Positions 7,785-16,201 of a DNA stretch of 64,000 nucleotides are shown here, piece by piece. Made by a program: the position numbers and the translations under genes. A model generated the notes under the pieces. The model saw only the letters and a list, made by a program, of their open reading frames with translations. It was not told the DNA's origin and made no database searches. The DNA is taken from contig CAVYRG010000001.1 in assembly GCA_963770915.1 (NCBI GenBank), positions 3,410,001-3,474,000 on the forward strand, written 5' to 3'. Position 1 is the stretch's first letter. Every line of letters begins with the position of its first letter. The stretch comes from PALSA-270 sp963770915 (GTDB lineage Bacteria; Acidobacteriota; Terriglobia; Terriglobales; Acidobacteriaceae).

Positions 7785-9218
7785 TCAGTTTTGGGCCTGC
7801 TGTGCTTGAGAGCCGGTCTGCAGGTACATTTGGTTCAACTCGTTTCTGAGTTGCATCAGTTCGCGCAGTTCCTCAAGCGTCGGGACTTTACCTGTGGAAA
7901 AGCCCGCGCCAGGATTCTCTGCAGGCCGTAGCGACCCAGGCTGCTGGTCCGAGTTGCCCTTTTCCACGACGAGGTAAAACCTCGTGTTGCCGGGTACCGT
8001 GACCACCAGTGTCTGGTTCGCAGCCAGCGTATTGATTTCGTCTTGACCAGCAATGCCGATATTGCTGGCGAGCCGTTCTCGCAGCAACGAGTTTTCTGAA
8101 ATCGGTCCGTTGAATCCGGTTGTGCCTTGACCACCGACCATGTATGCAGCGACGGTTCCAATGCCGGTCAGAGAGCGGACAAGAAAATTCTTGCCCCGGT
8201 TCCTGCCTGTAACGTTTCCTTTGAGCGGACCGAACTTAAGATCCATGGCAGTGGCGTCAATTCTCTGAACACTCCCATCCGGTGTTTCGACTTGGTCGAA
8301 CTGGAATCCCACAAAGCCTGATGGGGTGATATGGGAAAGCTTGCCAAATACTCTGGTGCCCGCCGGAAGCACAATCTCGCCATCATGCTCGTAGCTGTAT
8401 TCGATTACGGCGATTACGGGTGCCGGTACTGCTGAGCTGACTGGGGCTTCGAGACGAGCGACCATTCTCGTACCGGCTGGGAGAAGCTGGGCCAAACCGC
8501 TCGGTTCATCGTGAAGAACTGAAACGGTCGGCTTTGCATCCTGGGCAGCGCGTACGAATACCAGCGACGGTTTCTTCAATTCGGCATCTGACTCGGACGA
8601 CGGCAATCGGGGAGGGTTAGGTATGTTGGCAGCCTGCGCCGCCGGACCGGAGAAATCAATTTGCCGTAGCGCGTACTTGTCAGGAGTCGCCGGCTTGCCG
8701 GCTGTAGGCTTTGCTGATACAGCCCCAGTTGCTATCGGATACTGAACAGATCCCTCATAGTGAGGAGAAGTCCGGCCTACTTCTTCAGGCGTTACTTCGG
8801 AGGAAGCACCTGTCGTACTCTGGCGGAGGTCTGCATTGAGAATCGGTGTTACAGCCTTTGCGGGTTCATTCTGGCCCAACCCCGGCGTGACCTTGCGGCC
8901 CAGGTTCGGCGCTCCGCGAGACTTCCCGGGAAGCACAGTCCTGCCGCTTGGACTTGAGAATAATCCGAAAAACACCAGCAATAAGGCGACGCTGACTCCG
9001 ACAAGCAGGAACAGAGACTTGCTTTTGTCTCGGCTCAGTTCGCGGCGGCTTACGGCAGGCTTTTGGTTCTGGCGGACCTTGTCCAGGAGCAAACGAAGAT
9101 TCTTGAATCCGCCAGAACTCGTTATCTCCTCAGGGTCCGCAGCGCTGCCAACGGACGAGTTATCCATGTCCGATCCGATCGCCTGGGTTTTCTCAGTTCT
9201 TGCCGTCTGTGATTCCAT
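7785..9218 (-). CDS. virB10: VirB10/TrbI-like core-complex protein
   Basis: 477 residues from the ATG at 9218, which has AGGAGGAA upstream; longer upstream reading would fall inside the preceding gene. The layout is a cytoplasmic N-terminus, one membrane helix (LFLLVGVSVALLLVFFGLF, about residues 72-90), a Pro/Ala-rich periplasmic linker, and a C-terminal TrbI/VirB10 beta-barrel domain with LLPAGTRMVARLEAPVSS and IVLPAGTRVFGKL. VirB10 spans inner membrane, periplasm and outer membrane in the core complex. Its start overlaps the VirB9-like gene by 26 bases, which supports coupled translation. Confidence 0.88.
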   Translation of the reverse strand: MESQTARTEKTQAIGSDMDNSSVGSAADPEEITSSGGFKNLRLLLDKVRQNQKPAVSRRELSRDKSKSLFLLVGVSVALLLVFFGLFSSPSGRTVLPGKSRGAPNLGRKVTPGLGQNEPAKAVTPILNADLRQSTTGASSEVTPEEVGRTSPHYEGSVQYPIATGAVSAKPTAGKPATPDKYALRQIDFSGPAAQAANIPNPPRLPSSESDAELKKPSLVFVRAAQDAKPTVSVLHDEPSGLAQLLPAGTRMVARLEAPVSSAVPAPVIAVIEYSYEHDGEIVLPAGTRVFGKLSHITPSGFVGFQFDQVETPDGSVQRIDATAMDLKFGPLKGNVTGRNRGKNFLVRSLTGIGTVAAYMVGGQGTTGFNGPISENSLLRERLASNIGIAGQDEINTLAANQTLVVTVPGNTRFYLVVEKGNSDQQPGSLRPAENPGAGFSTGKVPTLEELRELMQLRNELNQMYLQTGSQAQQAQN

Positions 9219-10284
9219 GATCTTCCTCCTGGCGTAGCGAGTTAACTCCGAAGCCGATAGGCGCAAGCGCCGGACGATCCACTGCACCCGAATCCGCCAT
9301 CTGCAGAAAGAGTTGCTCGTTCGACTGCTTGTAGGGTGGGCGTTCAAAGACCACGATTCCGTCCGCACGGCTACCAGTCCCAAGCCGTCGATGGCTCAGG
9401 CGGAAATCGATGATGGCCAGTTGCTCTGCCGCGGCCCAACGCTCATGCTTAACAATCCGACCGGATTTAATCTTTCCGCCGAGTTGTACCTGTGGCGGCA
9501 TAAGCAAAATCGCATGTCTGCTGGTATTCACCACCGAGAACAGCACGATCACTTGCTGGCCGCCATCAATTACTTCGCTGACGCCGACGCGCAGGCGGTC
9601 CCCCTTGATTGCTTCTGTTTCAATTCGTTCTCCGTACATGGTTGGTAGAGGTGCACTCTCCTGGCGTTGGAGCAGGACATCCAACGATGGCGGCGTCGCT
9701 GTGGGAGACAGTGCTTGGGTATGTGCATCGACCGTGGTCGAACGAAATGCGCTGGGAACGACGGCTCGGTTCGGTGACTGCGGCCTGTCTTCTCCCTCAA
9801 TTCTCATATCAACGTGTGAAGATTGAACACTGATCGCCTTGGTCTGGCCTACCAATGGAAAAGGCACAATCCCAGGCTCGATGAGAAAACTCATCGCAGG
9901 TTTGTACTGGAGCAGAAAATCTACCTTTTCGGCGCCGGTGGCTACACGGCTAACCAGAAGTAGGCTGAACTGCCGGCCATGAATGCTCGATATGAGCAAG
10001 TTGGTTTCGGCGGTCCTCTCCGTCAGGGCCTTCACGAGAACCAGTTGTGGTTCGCGTTCTGAATGCTCGACTAGAAACAGTGCAGGGTCGCCGACAGCGA
10101 CAGAATTCACCGGTTCCGGCAGCCGGATTGCTGTTACGAAATGTGCGGCGACCTCCACCACCGTGACCTTGCTATCCATCGCATCTTTCACTCGCACTTG
10201 CGGTAGGACAGTTGGAACCTGGGCGCGCGCTTCGAAGGCTGCCGGCAACATGCAACAGACCAGGATCGACTTAAGGACGTTCAT
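9193..10284 (-). CDS. VirB9/TrbG-like periplasmic core protein
   Basis: 363 residues with a clear signal peptide (MNVLKSILVCCMLPAAFEARAQ) and a ribosome site GAGGTGAACC. After the signal, a beta-rich domain begins (HFVTAIRLPEPVNSVAVGD), the usual start of VirB9/TrbG proteins. The central part is longer and less conserved, and the last third is again beta-rich. It lies directly upstream of and overlaps VirB10, its known partner in the outer-membrane core complex. The family call is moderately strong; the C-terminal VirB7-binding part is hard to recognise by eye. Confidence 0.7.
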   Translation of the reverse strand: MNVLKSILVCCMLPAAFEARAQVPTVLPQVRVKDAMDSKVTVVEVAAHFVTAIRLPEPVNSVAVGDPALFLVEHSEREPQLVLVKALTERTAETNLLISSIHGRQFSLLLVSRVATGAEKVDFLLQYKPAMSFLIEPGIVPFPLVGQTKAISVQSSHVDMRIEGEDRPQSPNRAVVPSAFRSTTVDAHTQALSPTATPPSLDVLLQRQESAPLPTMYGERIETEAIKGDRLRVGVSEVIDGGQQVIVLFSVVNTSRHAILLMPPQVQLGGKIKSGRIVKHERWAAAEQLAIIDFRLSHRRLGTGSRADGIVVFERPPYKQSNEQLFLQMADSGAVDRPALAPIGFGVNSLRQEEDHGITDGKN

Positions 10285-10802
10285 GGTTCACCTCGCGATT
10301 CATCCGCCTTTGCTATCAAGTCGACAGCCACGTCGTGTCTGCATCTGGCGCGAAATCTTTCGGCCACGCGGCTGACATACCCGTGCACCTCGATGGATGA
10401 ATAATCAAGCTGCCTACGAAGGATCGGCCTCTCACCCACGTAGTAGGCAGCTATTGCCAACCGGAAGTCGCCTCTGAACAGTCGGATCAACCACGCCAGA
10501 TAAGCCACGCCGCCTCTTATGTTCTCGTCAAGGCGATAACGATTTCGAACTCCAAAGCGCGCTGCCGTTTCAGGCATGAGTTGCATCAGGCCGACCGCGC
10601 CTTTTCTTGACACGGCATAGGGATTCCAGGCGGATTCTTCGTCGATGACCGCGTCTACGAGTTCAATCGGAACTCGATATTGTGTCGCGTAATACACAGC
10701 CCACCGGTCAGAGAGAATGCGGACATCGGTAGACGTCAACGCTTGCGCTCGTGCGACGTGTATCGAGAGCAGCAGGCAGCAGGCATAGCCAATCCTTTTC
10801 AT
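10281..10802 (-). CDS. Lytic transglycosylase, VirB1-like
   Basis: 173 residues with a signal peptide ending near HVARAQA. It contains the SLT signature: catalytic Glu in DEESAWNPYAVS, then GAVGLMQLMPETA, then AIAAYYVGE. These are hallmarks of family-1 soluble lytic transglycosylases, which open peptidoglycan. In secretion operons the VirB1 member makes room for the apparatus. It overlaps both neighbours by four bases, so it is embedded in the operon. The role is inferred from domain and context. Confidence 0.88.
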   Translation of the reverse strand: MKRIGYACCLLLSIHVARAQALTSTDVRILSDRWAVYYATQYRVPIELVDAVIDEESAWNPYAVSRKGAVGLMQLMPETAARFGVRNRYRLDENIRGGVAYLAWLIRLFRGDFRLAIAAYYVGERPILRRQLDYSSIEVHGYVSRVAERFRARCRHDVAVDLIAKADESRGEP

Positions 10803-11770
10803 GCCACTCCCTCGGCCAGTACGGGTCTTTCACTGCGAGGCGATATTTTGCCGGGGCCGCTGCTTGCGACGAGTTCATCGCGATATCGCTTTGAGTCGGC
10901 AACTAGCCCCTCAAACCCCGCGCGCAACATCAATCGCTTGCGATCCCCGTCCGTCTTTGCTAATAACGGCAACAACAAGTCGCGTTGTTCATGTGAGATT
11001 TCTTCCGACCCAAGGATCTCAAGGGCCTGAGCCAAGTCCAACATTTCCGCGATCGAGGGAGGCTTCTCCATGTTCCAACCCCGCAGAGCATGTGCCAGTC
11101 CAGCCAACTGGCCGCGTAACCGCGGACTCTCACTTCGGCTCCTCGTAGTCAAGATCTCTGTTTCCCGCTCGACGGTGGGGTAGTCGAAGCGCAGGTAGAA
11201 ACATCTGCGCCGTAGAGGATCGCCGAGACGTCGTTCTTCATTGGAGCTAAGGACGACTAAGGGCACGGTTGTGGCAGTGATTGTTCCAAGTTTCGGCACC
11301 GTGATCTGCCAGGCGCTCAGGACCTCAAGCAGCAAAGCTTCGAAACCTTGGTCAACCTTGTCGATTTCATCAATGAGCAGAACGCAAGGGCGTTCTCGGT
11401 GGTGCAAGGCGCGGAGCAAGGGTCCTTCTACGAAGAAGTCGAGCGTATGTAGTCGCTGTCGAATGTCATTCCAATCCTTCGCCAAGTTCTCGCCCTGAGT
11501 CTCGAGAAATAGCTTCTGTAACGGTTCGTCGAACTTTCCGATAGCCTTGTCCTCGGTGATGCCCGCATAACATTGCAGACGCTCCACAGGCGCATCAGCC
11601 GCTTCCGCAACAGCGTAGGCAAGCTCCGTCTTGCCGCACCCGGGCGGTCCTTCGATCAGGAGTGGCTTGCGCATCCGCGAGGCGAGATAGACAACTGAGA
11701 GCGTCACCGGATCGACGATGTATCTAGCGGCGCGCAGTTTGTTGGCCAGCTCGGTGGCGGACGCGAACAC
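10799..11770 (-). CDS. MoxR-family AAA+ ATPase
   Basis: 323 residues from a GTG at 11770 preceded by AAGGA; this start matches where MoxR proteins normally begin (VFASATELANKLRAA). A longer frame from an ATG at 11926 lacks a ribosome site. Walker A is EGPPGCGKTELAYAVAEA and Walker B is LLIDEIDKVD; sensor-like SSNEERRLGDPLRRRC follows. MoxR ATPases act as chaperones for assembly or metal insertion, often beside VWA-domain genes. None is seen here. Instead it heads the VirB1-VirB9-VirB10 block and overlaps the transglycosylase gene by four bases, so a role in assembling the secretion system is possible but unproven. Confidence 0.88.
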   Translation of the reverse strand: MFASATELANKLRAARYIVDPVTLSVVYLASRMRKPLLIEGPPGCGKTELAYAVAEAADAPVERLQCYAGITEDKAIGKFDEPLQKLFLETQGENLAKDWNDIRQRLHTLDFFVEGPLLRALHHRERPCVLLIDEIDKVDQGFEALLLEVLSAWQITVPKLGTITATTVPLVVLSSNEERRLGDPLRRRCFYLRFDYPTVERETEILTTRSRSESPRLRGQLAGLAHALRGWNMEKPPSIAEMLDLAQALEILGSEEISHEQRDLLLPLLAKTDGDRKRLMLRAGFEGLVADSKRYRDELVASSGPGKISPRSERPVLAEGVA

Positions 11771-12398
11771 AGCGGTTGTCCTTTCGACGCGTACATTACA
11801 CCGGAAGTCATTTGTTCGCATTCGCGTGAAACGCTGTGCGAGGCTAGGAGGGATCGCGAAGACCTGATAGGAAGGAGCCGGGTGGTGAGGAAAAGCGTGA
11901 CTGTCGTTGCTCACTAGTGACGGCATTGGGCTGGCAAAAGCTTCTCTTAACTTTGCACCGATTCCGTTCTCACTGACTCGTTCTCAGGCACCGGATCGGA
12001 GGACTATCGCTTGAGCCGGACGCAAACTTTTTGGCGCCGATCACACCTTCACTGACCGACGATGCGGCACCCGGAGTCACAAGACAAGTAGCTAGAATGT
12101 TCCGGCCTTTCCTCAGCACGCTCCTACCGCCAATCGTGAGCATTCCACTCTTACCGATCGAGGTTTGACTGGCAGAAGAATGTGCCCGGCCATGCCAGTT
12201 CGTAGACTTCAGGTCGTTCGCTGGAAGGATCGGGGCGAGTGGTCTCAAGAGCAACGTGGGCAACATCCGGGCCCTCCAGGATCGCTGATCACTTTTCTTG
12301 TACCGATTGCGCTCTAACTGTCCCGGTTACCCTCAAGTACAATCCCGGTAAGCACGGAATCCGTATCGCTGCGATACAGTCTGGAGATCACCGAGAAA
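11771..12398. other. Intergenic region between secretion cluster and trehalose gene
   Basis: About 630 bases between divergent genes. No convincing gene is visible. A minus-strand frame at 11970-12266 has no domain or ribosome site. A TACAAT at 12338-12343 could be a -10 for the downstream plus-strand gene, but I find no good -35 at the right spacing. Confidence 0.5.
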
Positions 12399-14627
12399 AT
12401 GACCAATTCCTCAACCCCAACGACTCCTGCTCGCCTCATGGTGATCTCCAATCGCTTGCCGGTGAAACTTCAAAGTGTAGCGGGCAGGTTACGCGCTGAG
12501 CATAGTTCTGGCGGTCTGGCCACAGCTATGAAGCCCATTCTGGAGCGTAGCGAGGGTCTTTGGATTGGGTGGCCGGGAAGCTCGGCAGGAGGCGGCGATC
12601 CAAAGCGCCAACAAATTATCGACGACTGGGCGGCCAAAGACCGCCTGATTTCGGTGGAACTGCCGCCAGAGATTGCGCGGGACTTCTACGAGGGCTACGC
12701 CAATCAACTCCTCTGGCCTTTGTTCCACTATTTTCCTTCGCGGGTCGCCTTTGATCGGAAGGGCTGGGGAGCTTACACCGCGGCGAACGAACTCTTCCGC
12801 GATGCCACCGTTCGAAACTATCGCAGTGGCGATTTGATCTGGGTGCACGATTATCAATTAATGCTGCTTCCCAAGTTGCTGCGAGAGGCGTTGCCTGATG
12901 CCCACATCGGTTTCTTTTTGCACATTCCATTTCCGTCTTCCGAGGTGTTCCGCATAGTTCCGGAGCGGGCCCAACTGCTGGAAGGATTATTAGGTGCGGA
13001 CCTCCTTGCGTTTCAGACGTACTCGCACGTGCAACACTTTCGGAGTTCGCTGCTTCGTATCCTCGGGCGGGAGAGCGACATTGATCTGGTGGATGTGGGT
13101 GGTCGGACAGTCCGTGTCGCTGCATTACCGATTGGGATCGCGCCGGAGGAGTTCACCGACCTTTTGATGAAGCGAGAGACGCTCAATCAAATCGCAGACC
13201 TGCGGCAGCGGCACGGCGGGCGGAGAATTTTGCTGGCAGTGGACCGCCTCGATTACACCAAGGGAATCCCAGACCGTCTTCGCGCCTACCGCCGACTGCT
13301 GGAGATCGCGCCTGACCTGCGGCAGAAAATTGTGCTCATTCAAGTTGCCGTCCCTTCGCGGGAGCGGGTATTCACCTACGAGGCCCTGCGGCGCGAGGTG
13401 AACGAGCTCGTGGGTGAAATCAACGGACAATTTGGAACTCCCAACTGGACACCCGTGGTCTATATCCGACGCGGGATCGCCCGCTCCCAGCTGGTGGCCC
13501 TCTACAATCAAGCCGATGTTGGTTGGGTCACTCCGTTGCGCGACGGCATGAATCTGGTTTCCAAGGAATACATTGCCTGCCAACAGGACAGAGATGGGAT
13601 CCTGCTGCTGAGCGAGTTCGCTGGAGCGGCGGAAGAGATGGGCGAGGCCTTTCTGGTCAATCCATACGACCAGGAGCGAACCGCGGCCGTGCTGCGCCAC
13701 GCGCTGGAGACCTCGCCGGAAGAACGCGGAAATCGTCTTCGCGCGCTGCGTGAACGCGTGAAGCAGAATAATGTATTCGCCTGGGGCGAGCGCTTTCTTT
13801 CCTTGCTCGACGAAGCCGGCAGGTGCCGTGCAGAAGCCTCCTCGGAACACCCAAGTGCCCTCGATTTTGAAGCTATTAGCGATAGCTATGAGAAAGCAGA
13901 GCGCAGGTCGCTACTACTCGATTACGACGGGACTTTGGTCCCTTTTGTAAGCCGGCCGGAGGCCGCCGTGCCCCCGCCGGAGGTCCACCAACTGCTCGGT
14001 AAACTGAGCGACGACCCCCGGAATCGCACCATTTTGATTTCAGGCCGGCAGCGTTCTGACCTAGATCGCTGGTTCGGCGATCTGCCAGGTCTGTTCTTGG
14101 CCGCCGAGCATGGTGCCACGTTGCGTTCGCCAGGGTCCAGCGGATGGAAGCCATTGCGGCCAGTTTCCTCCAGTGACTGGATGAAGCGCGTCCGCCCGGT
14201 GCTCGAACACTTCGTCAATCGCACACCCGGGAGCTTTATCGAGGACAAGGAGTACTCGTTGGTTTGGCACTACCGTATGTGTGCGCGCGAGTTCGGCGAG
14301 TGGCTGGCCCTGGAACTGGTAGCGATGTTGGAGGATATGCTCGGGGACACCGACCTGCGTGCGACGCGTGGCCGCAAGATTGTGGAAGTCAAGCCTCTAT
14401 GGATCCACAAGGGCGTGGTAGCCGAGCGGTTCTCAGACGAATATGACGATAAGAGTTTCCAGTTTGCGGTGGGCGATGATCGCACGGACGAAGACACATT
14501 CGAAGTGCTGCCTCAGACCGCGTGGACGGTTCACGTAGGCAAGGAGCGGTCGCGCGCCCGGTTTTGCGTTTCTGATCCCGGCCAGGTCCTTGAATTGCTG
14601 AACCGCTTCGTGGGTCAAATCACTTAA
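12399..14627 (+). CDS. otsA-otsB: Bifunctional trehalose-6-phosphate synthase/phosphatase
   Basis: 742 residues. Residues 1 to about 470 are a GT20 trehalose-6-phosphate synthase: RLMVISNRLPVKL, the HDYQLMLLPKLLR segment, and DRLDYTKGIPDRL in the nucleotide-sugar half. From about residue 504 a HAD phosphatase begins with LLLDYDGTLVPF (catalytic DxD) and later GDDRTDED. The fusion makes trehalose from UDP-glucose and glucose-6-phosphate in one protein via trehalose-6-phosphate. Trehalose protects against desiccation and osmotic stress. The gene stands alone, with an intergenic region upstream and decayed genes downstream. Confidence 0.95.
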   Translation: MTNSSTPTTPARLMVISNRLPVKLQSVAGRLRAEHSSGGLATAMKPILERSEGLWIGWPGSSAGGGDPKRQQIIDDWAAKDRLISVELPPEIARDFYEGYANQLLWPLFHYFPSRVAFDRKGWGAYTAANELFRDATVRNYRSGDLIWVHDYQLMLLPKLLREALPDAHIGFFLHIPFPSSEVFRIVPERAQLLEGLLGADLLAFQTYSHVQHFRSSLLRILGRESDIDLVDVGGRTVRVAALPIGIAPEEFTDLLMKRETLNQIADLRQRHGGRRILLAVDRLDYTKGIPDRLRAYRRLLEIAPDLRQKIVLIQVAVPSRERVFTYEALRREVNELVGEINGQFGTPNWTPVVYIRRGIARSQLVALYNQADVGWVTPLRDGMNLVSKEYIACQQDRDGILLLSEFAGAAEEMGEAFLVNPYDQERTAAVLRHALETSPEERGNRLRALRERVKQNNVFAWGERFLSLLDEAGRCRAEASSEHPSALDFEAISDSYEKAERRSLLLDYDGTLVPFVSRPEAAVPPPEVHQLLGKLSDDPRNRTILISGRQRSDLDRWFGDLPGLFLAAEHGATLRSPGSSGWKPLRPVSSSDWMKRVRPVLEHFVNRTPGSFIEDKEYSLVWHYRMCAREFGEWLALELVAMLEDMLGDTDLRATRGRKIVEVKPLWIHKGVVAERFSDEYDDKSFQFAVGDDRTDEDTFEVLPQTAWTVHVGKERSRARFCVSDPGQVLELLNRFVGQIT

Positions 14628-14825
14628 ACGCGAAAAGACAGGGGTAAGGACATCGCAATGGTTCGACGCTCGCATCAGTCATCGTGAACAACTGTCTGAA
14701 CGCCCCTGGCTAAGAAGCCGATGGCAAAATGCTCTCAATAATGTGCCGGCTCCATCTTCGCCGCTGGCACTGATCCCAGCTCGCATGAAGTCTCGGTCAT
14801 CGATGCCGAGGCCGGCCCTTGCTCC

Positions 14826-15272
14826 GTGGAGATGACGGTTACGGATCTCAAGGGCAAACCGGTGTATGGAGCAACCATTCGCGTTCACTTTTCTTACGGA
14901 TTTCTGGGTCTTCATAAGACCGACCTGAAGATTGGCACTAACATGGACGGCAAAGCCCGGTTCGTCGGCTTACCGGACGACCTCGATGAAGCCCTGTATT
15001 TCCGCGCTTCCAAGGGCAAGAGTCGGGGCGCAGCGTTCGACAATCCTGCCAAACATTGCCATGCAAAGCACTACATCGTGCTGCACAAGCGCGGCAGCTC
15101 CAAACCCCCGATTGAATCGAGTGGCGAAGGTCATCCCGAGAAATGCTCCTCAAGGTTAGAGCGTCGCACTACTTGTTGGCGATTTGTGACAAGCGGGCAA
15201 GTTGCAAAACGCTGGCCGCCGCGGTGTAGCGCACGACCTCCTCGGGACCCGAAATGGCCGCCTCAATTTTAG
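14826..15272 (+). pseudogene. Remnant of a carboxypeptidase-regulatory-like (Ig-like) domain protein
   Basis: Only a GTG at 14826 can open this frame. In-frame sequence reading SVIDAEAGPC extends upstream to a stop at 14739, so a normal signal-peptide N-terminus is absent. The body (VEMTVTDLKGKPVYGATIRV, then TNMDGKARFVGLP) is a beta-sandwich of the kind found in secreted acidobacterial proteins. The C-terminal 35 residues overlap the opposite-strand HEAT gene and look non-homologous. I read it as an N-terminally truncated gene. An unrecognised small CDS is possible. Confidence 0.45.
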
Positions 15273-15913
15273 GAAGAAGTGCAGGGTCGCCGCGGCGAGC
15301 GATGGCTTTGAGCGCCGCAGCACGCACAATCCAGTCCTTGTCAGAGACGGCTTCCACCAGGGCTTCGCCGCTGAGTGGGTCTGGATCATACGTTAATGCG
15401 GTGGCCGCCGCCGCGCGCAGCGGAGAAGTTTCCTTCTTGGTCAACGCGCGCACCACGTCCAGACCATAACCTGCATAGGGAACAAAGCCGATGCCCTGAT
15501 AGAAGCCGAATTCTGCCAGTTCCTTGGGGTCCTTGAACTGGTCTAACTGTTCCCCGATCAGGCCGTCTCCAGTCTTTCGCTTACCCGTCAGCACGGCGTA
15601 ATAGACGCTATAGCCGGCATCGTTCTTCAAAACCAGGAGGGAGTGCGCGCACGTCTGGCTCTTTGTCCTGCAACACCGTCTCGGCCAACTGCGCGGCCTC
15701 GGGAGCATCGGAGAGCAGCCCCAGCGCGTAGATCGCTTCGGAGCGCCGATCCGTGCGCTGATCGTGCGCGCCTTCCCATAGAATGTCCCAGGCCCGTTTC
15801 TCGGTTGCCTCTTCAGCCCCCGAGTGCAGAGGCTTGTCTGGCATTGCCGACAGTGAAACAACCAGATCTACGACCAACAACCCTATGATTCGCAATAGAA
15901 CGGTGTGTGTCAT
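15169..15913 (-). pseudogene. HEAT-repeat protein broken by frameshift/deletion
   Basis: The start is at 15913 (AGGAGGGGG upstream), with signal-like MTHTVLLRIIGLLVVDLVVS and helical repeat text up to TVLQDKEPDVRA. At about 15640-15652 the reading frame must shift to continue as AHSLLVLKNDAGYSVYYAVL, then further HEAT-type repeats (DKDWIVRAAALKAIARRGD) to the stop at 15169. The join DVR/AHSLL also skips part of a repeat, so a deletion that changed the frame is likelier than a single-base error. HEAT proteins are protein-binding scaffolds. As it stands the gene would yield only a truncated product. Confidence 0.65.
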
Positions 15914-15920
15914 TGCCCCC

Positions 15921-16064
15921 TCCTGATGACCTCTCCGGCGCGACGAAACCTCCCAAACACCAGAGCAACCACGTGGGGACTCTGAAATCCGCCGCGACCA
16001 CAGCAATGACGGAAGCCGCGATTAGAAGCCAGATCAGAAACTCAACGGCGAAACTGGTGCTCAT
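15921..16064 (-). pseudogene. N-terminal remnant of a CPA1-type Na+/H+ antiporter
   Basis: From the ATG at 16064 the minus strand reads MSTSFAVEFLIWLLIAASVI then AVVAADFRVP, the usual first helix of CPA1 cation/proton antiporters. At RVP the match moves to another frame, which reads HVVALVFG where antiporters have YTVALVLGG. It then runs out within about 40 bases, at the HEAT gene. Over 95% of such a gene is missing. This is a degraded fragment, probably deleted together with the HEAT and Ig-like neighbours. The identification is from memory of the family. Confidence 0.45.
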
Positions 16065-16201
16065 GTGCGCCGTAGATGAAGAAACATTATGCTCCGCAGG
16101 CGCGGTATTCGTACGCATTTTCGCGAATCCGCTGGTTCCCTCACAAGCCCTGCCCGACCGCGCTAATATAGTGGCACCCTGAAATCTGTATGGTCCGGTA
16201 A

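Noticed and set aside
1..11926. Mobile element (ICE) boundary at the secretion cluster
   Set aside because: No integrase, relaxase, attachment repeat or tRNA end is visible in the window, so integration cannot be claimed.
11970..12266. Minus-strand frame of 98 codons before the trehalose gene
   Set aside because: No recognisable family, signal or ribosome site; Ser/Gly-rich text looks like non-coding translation.
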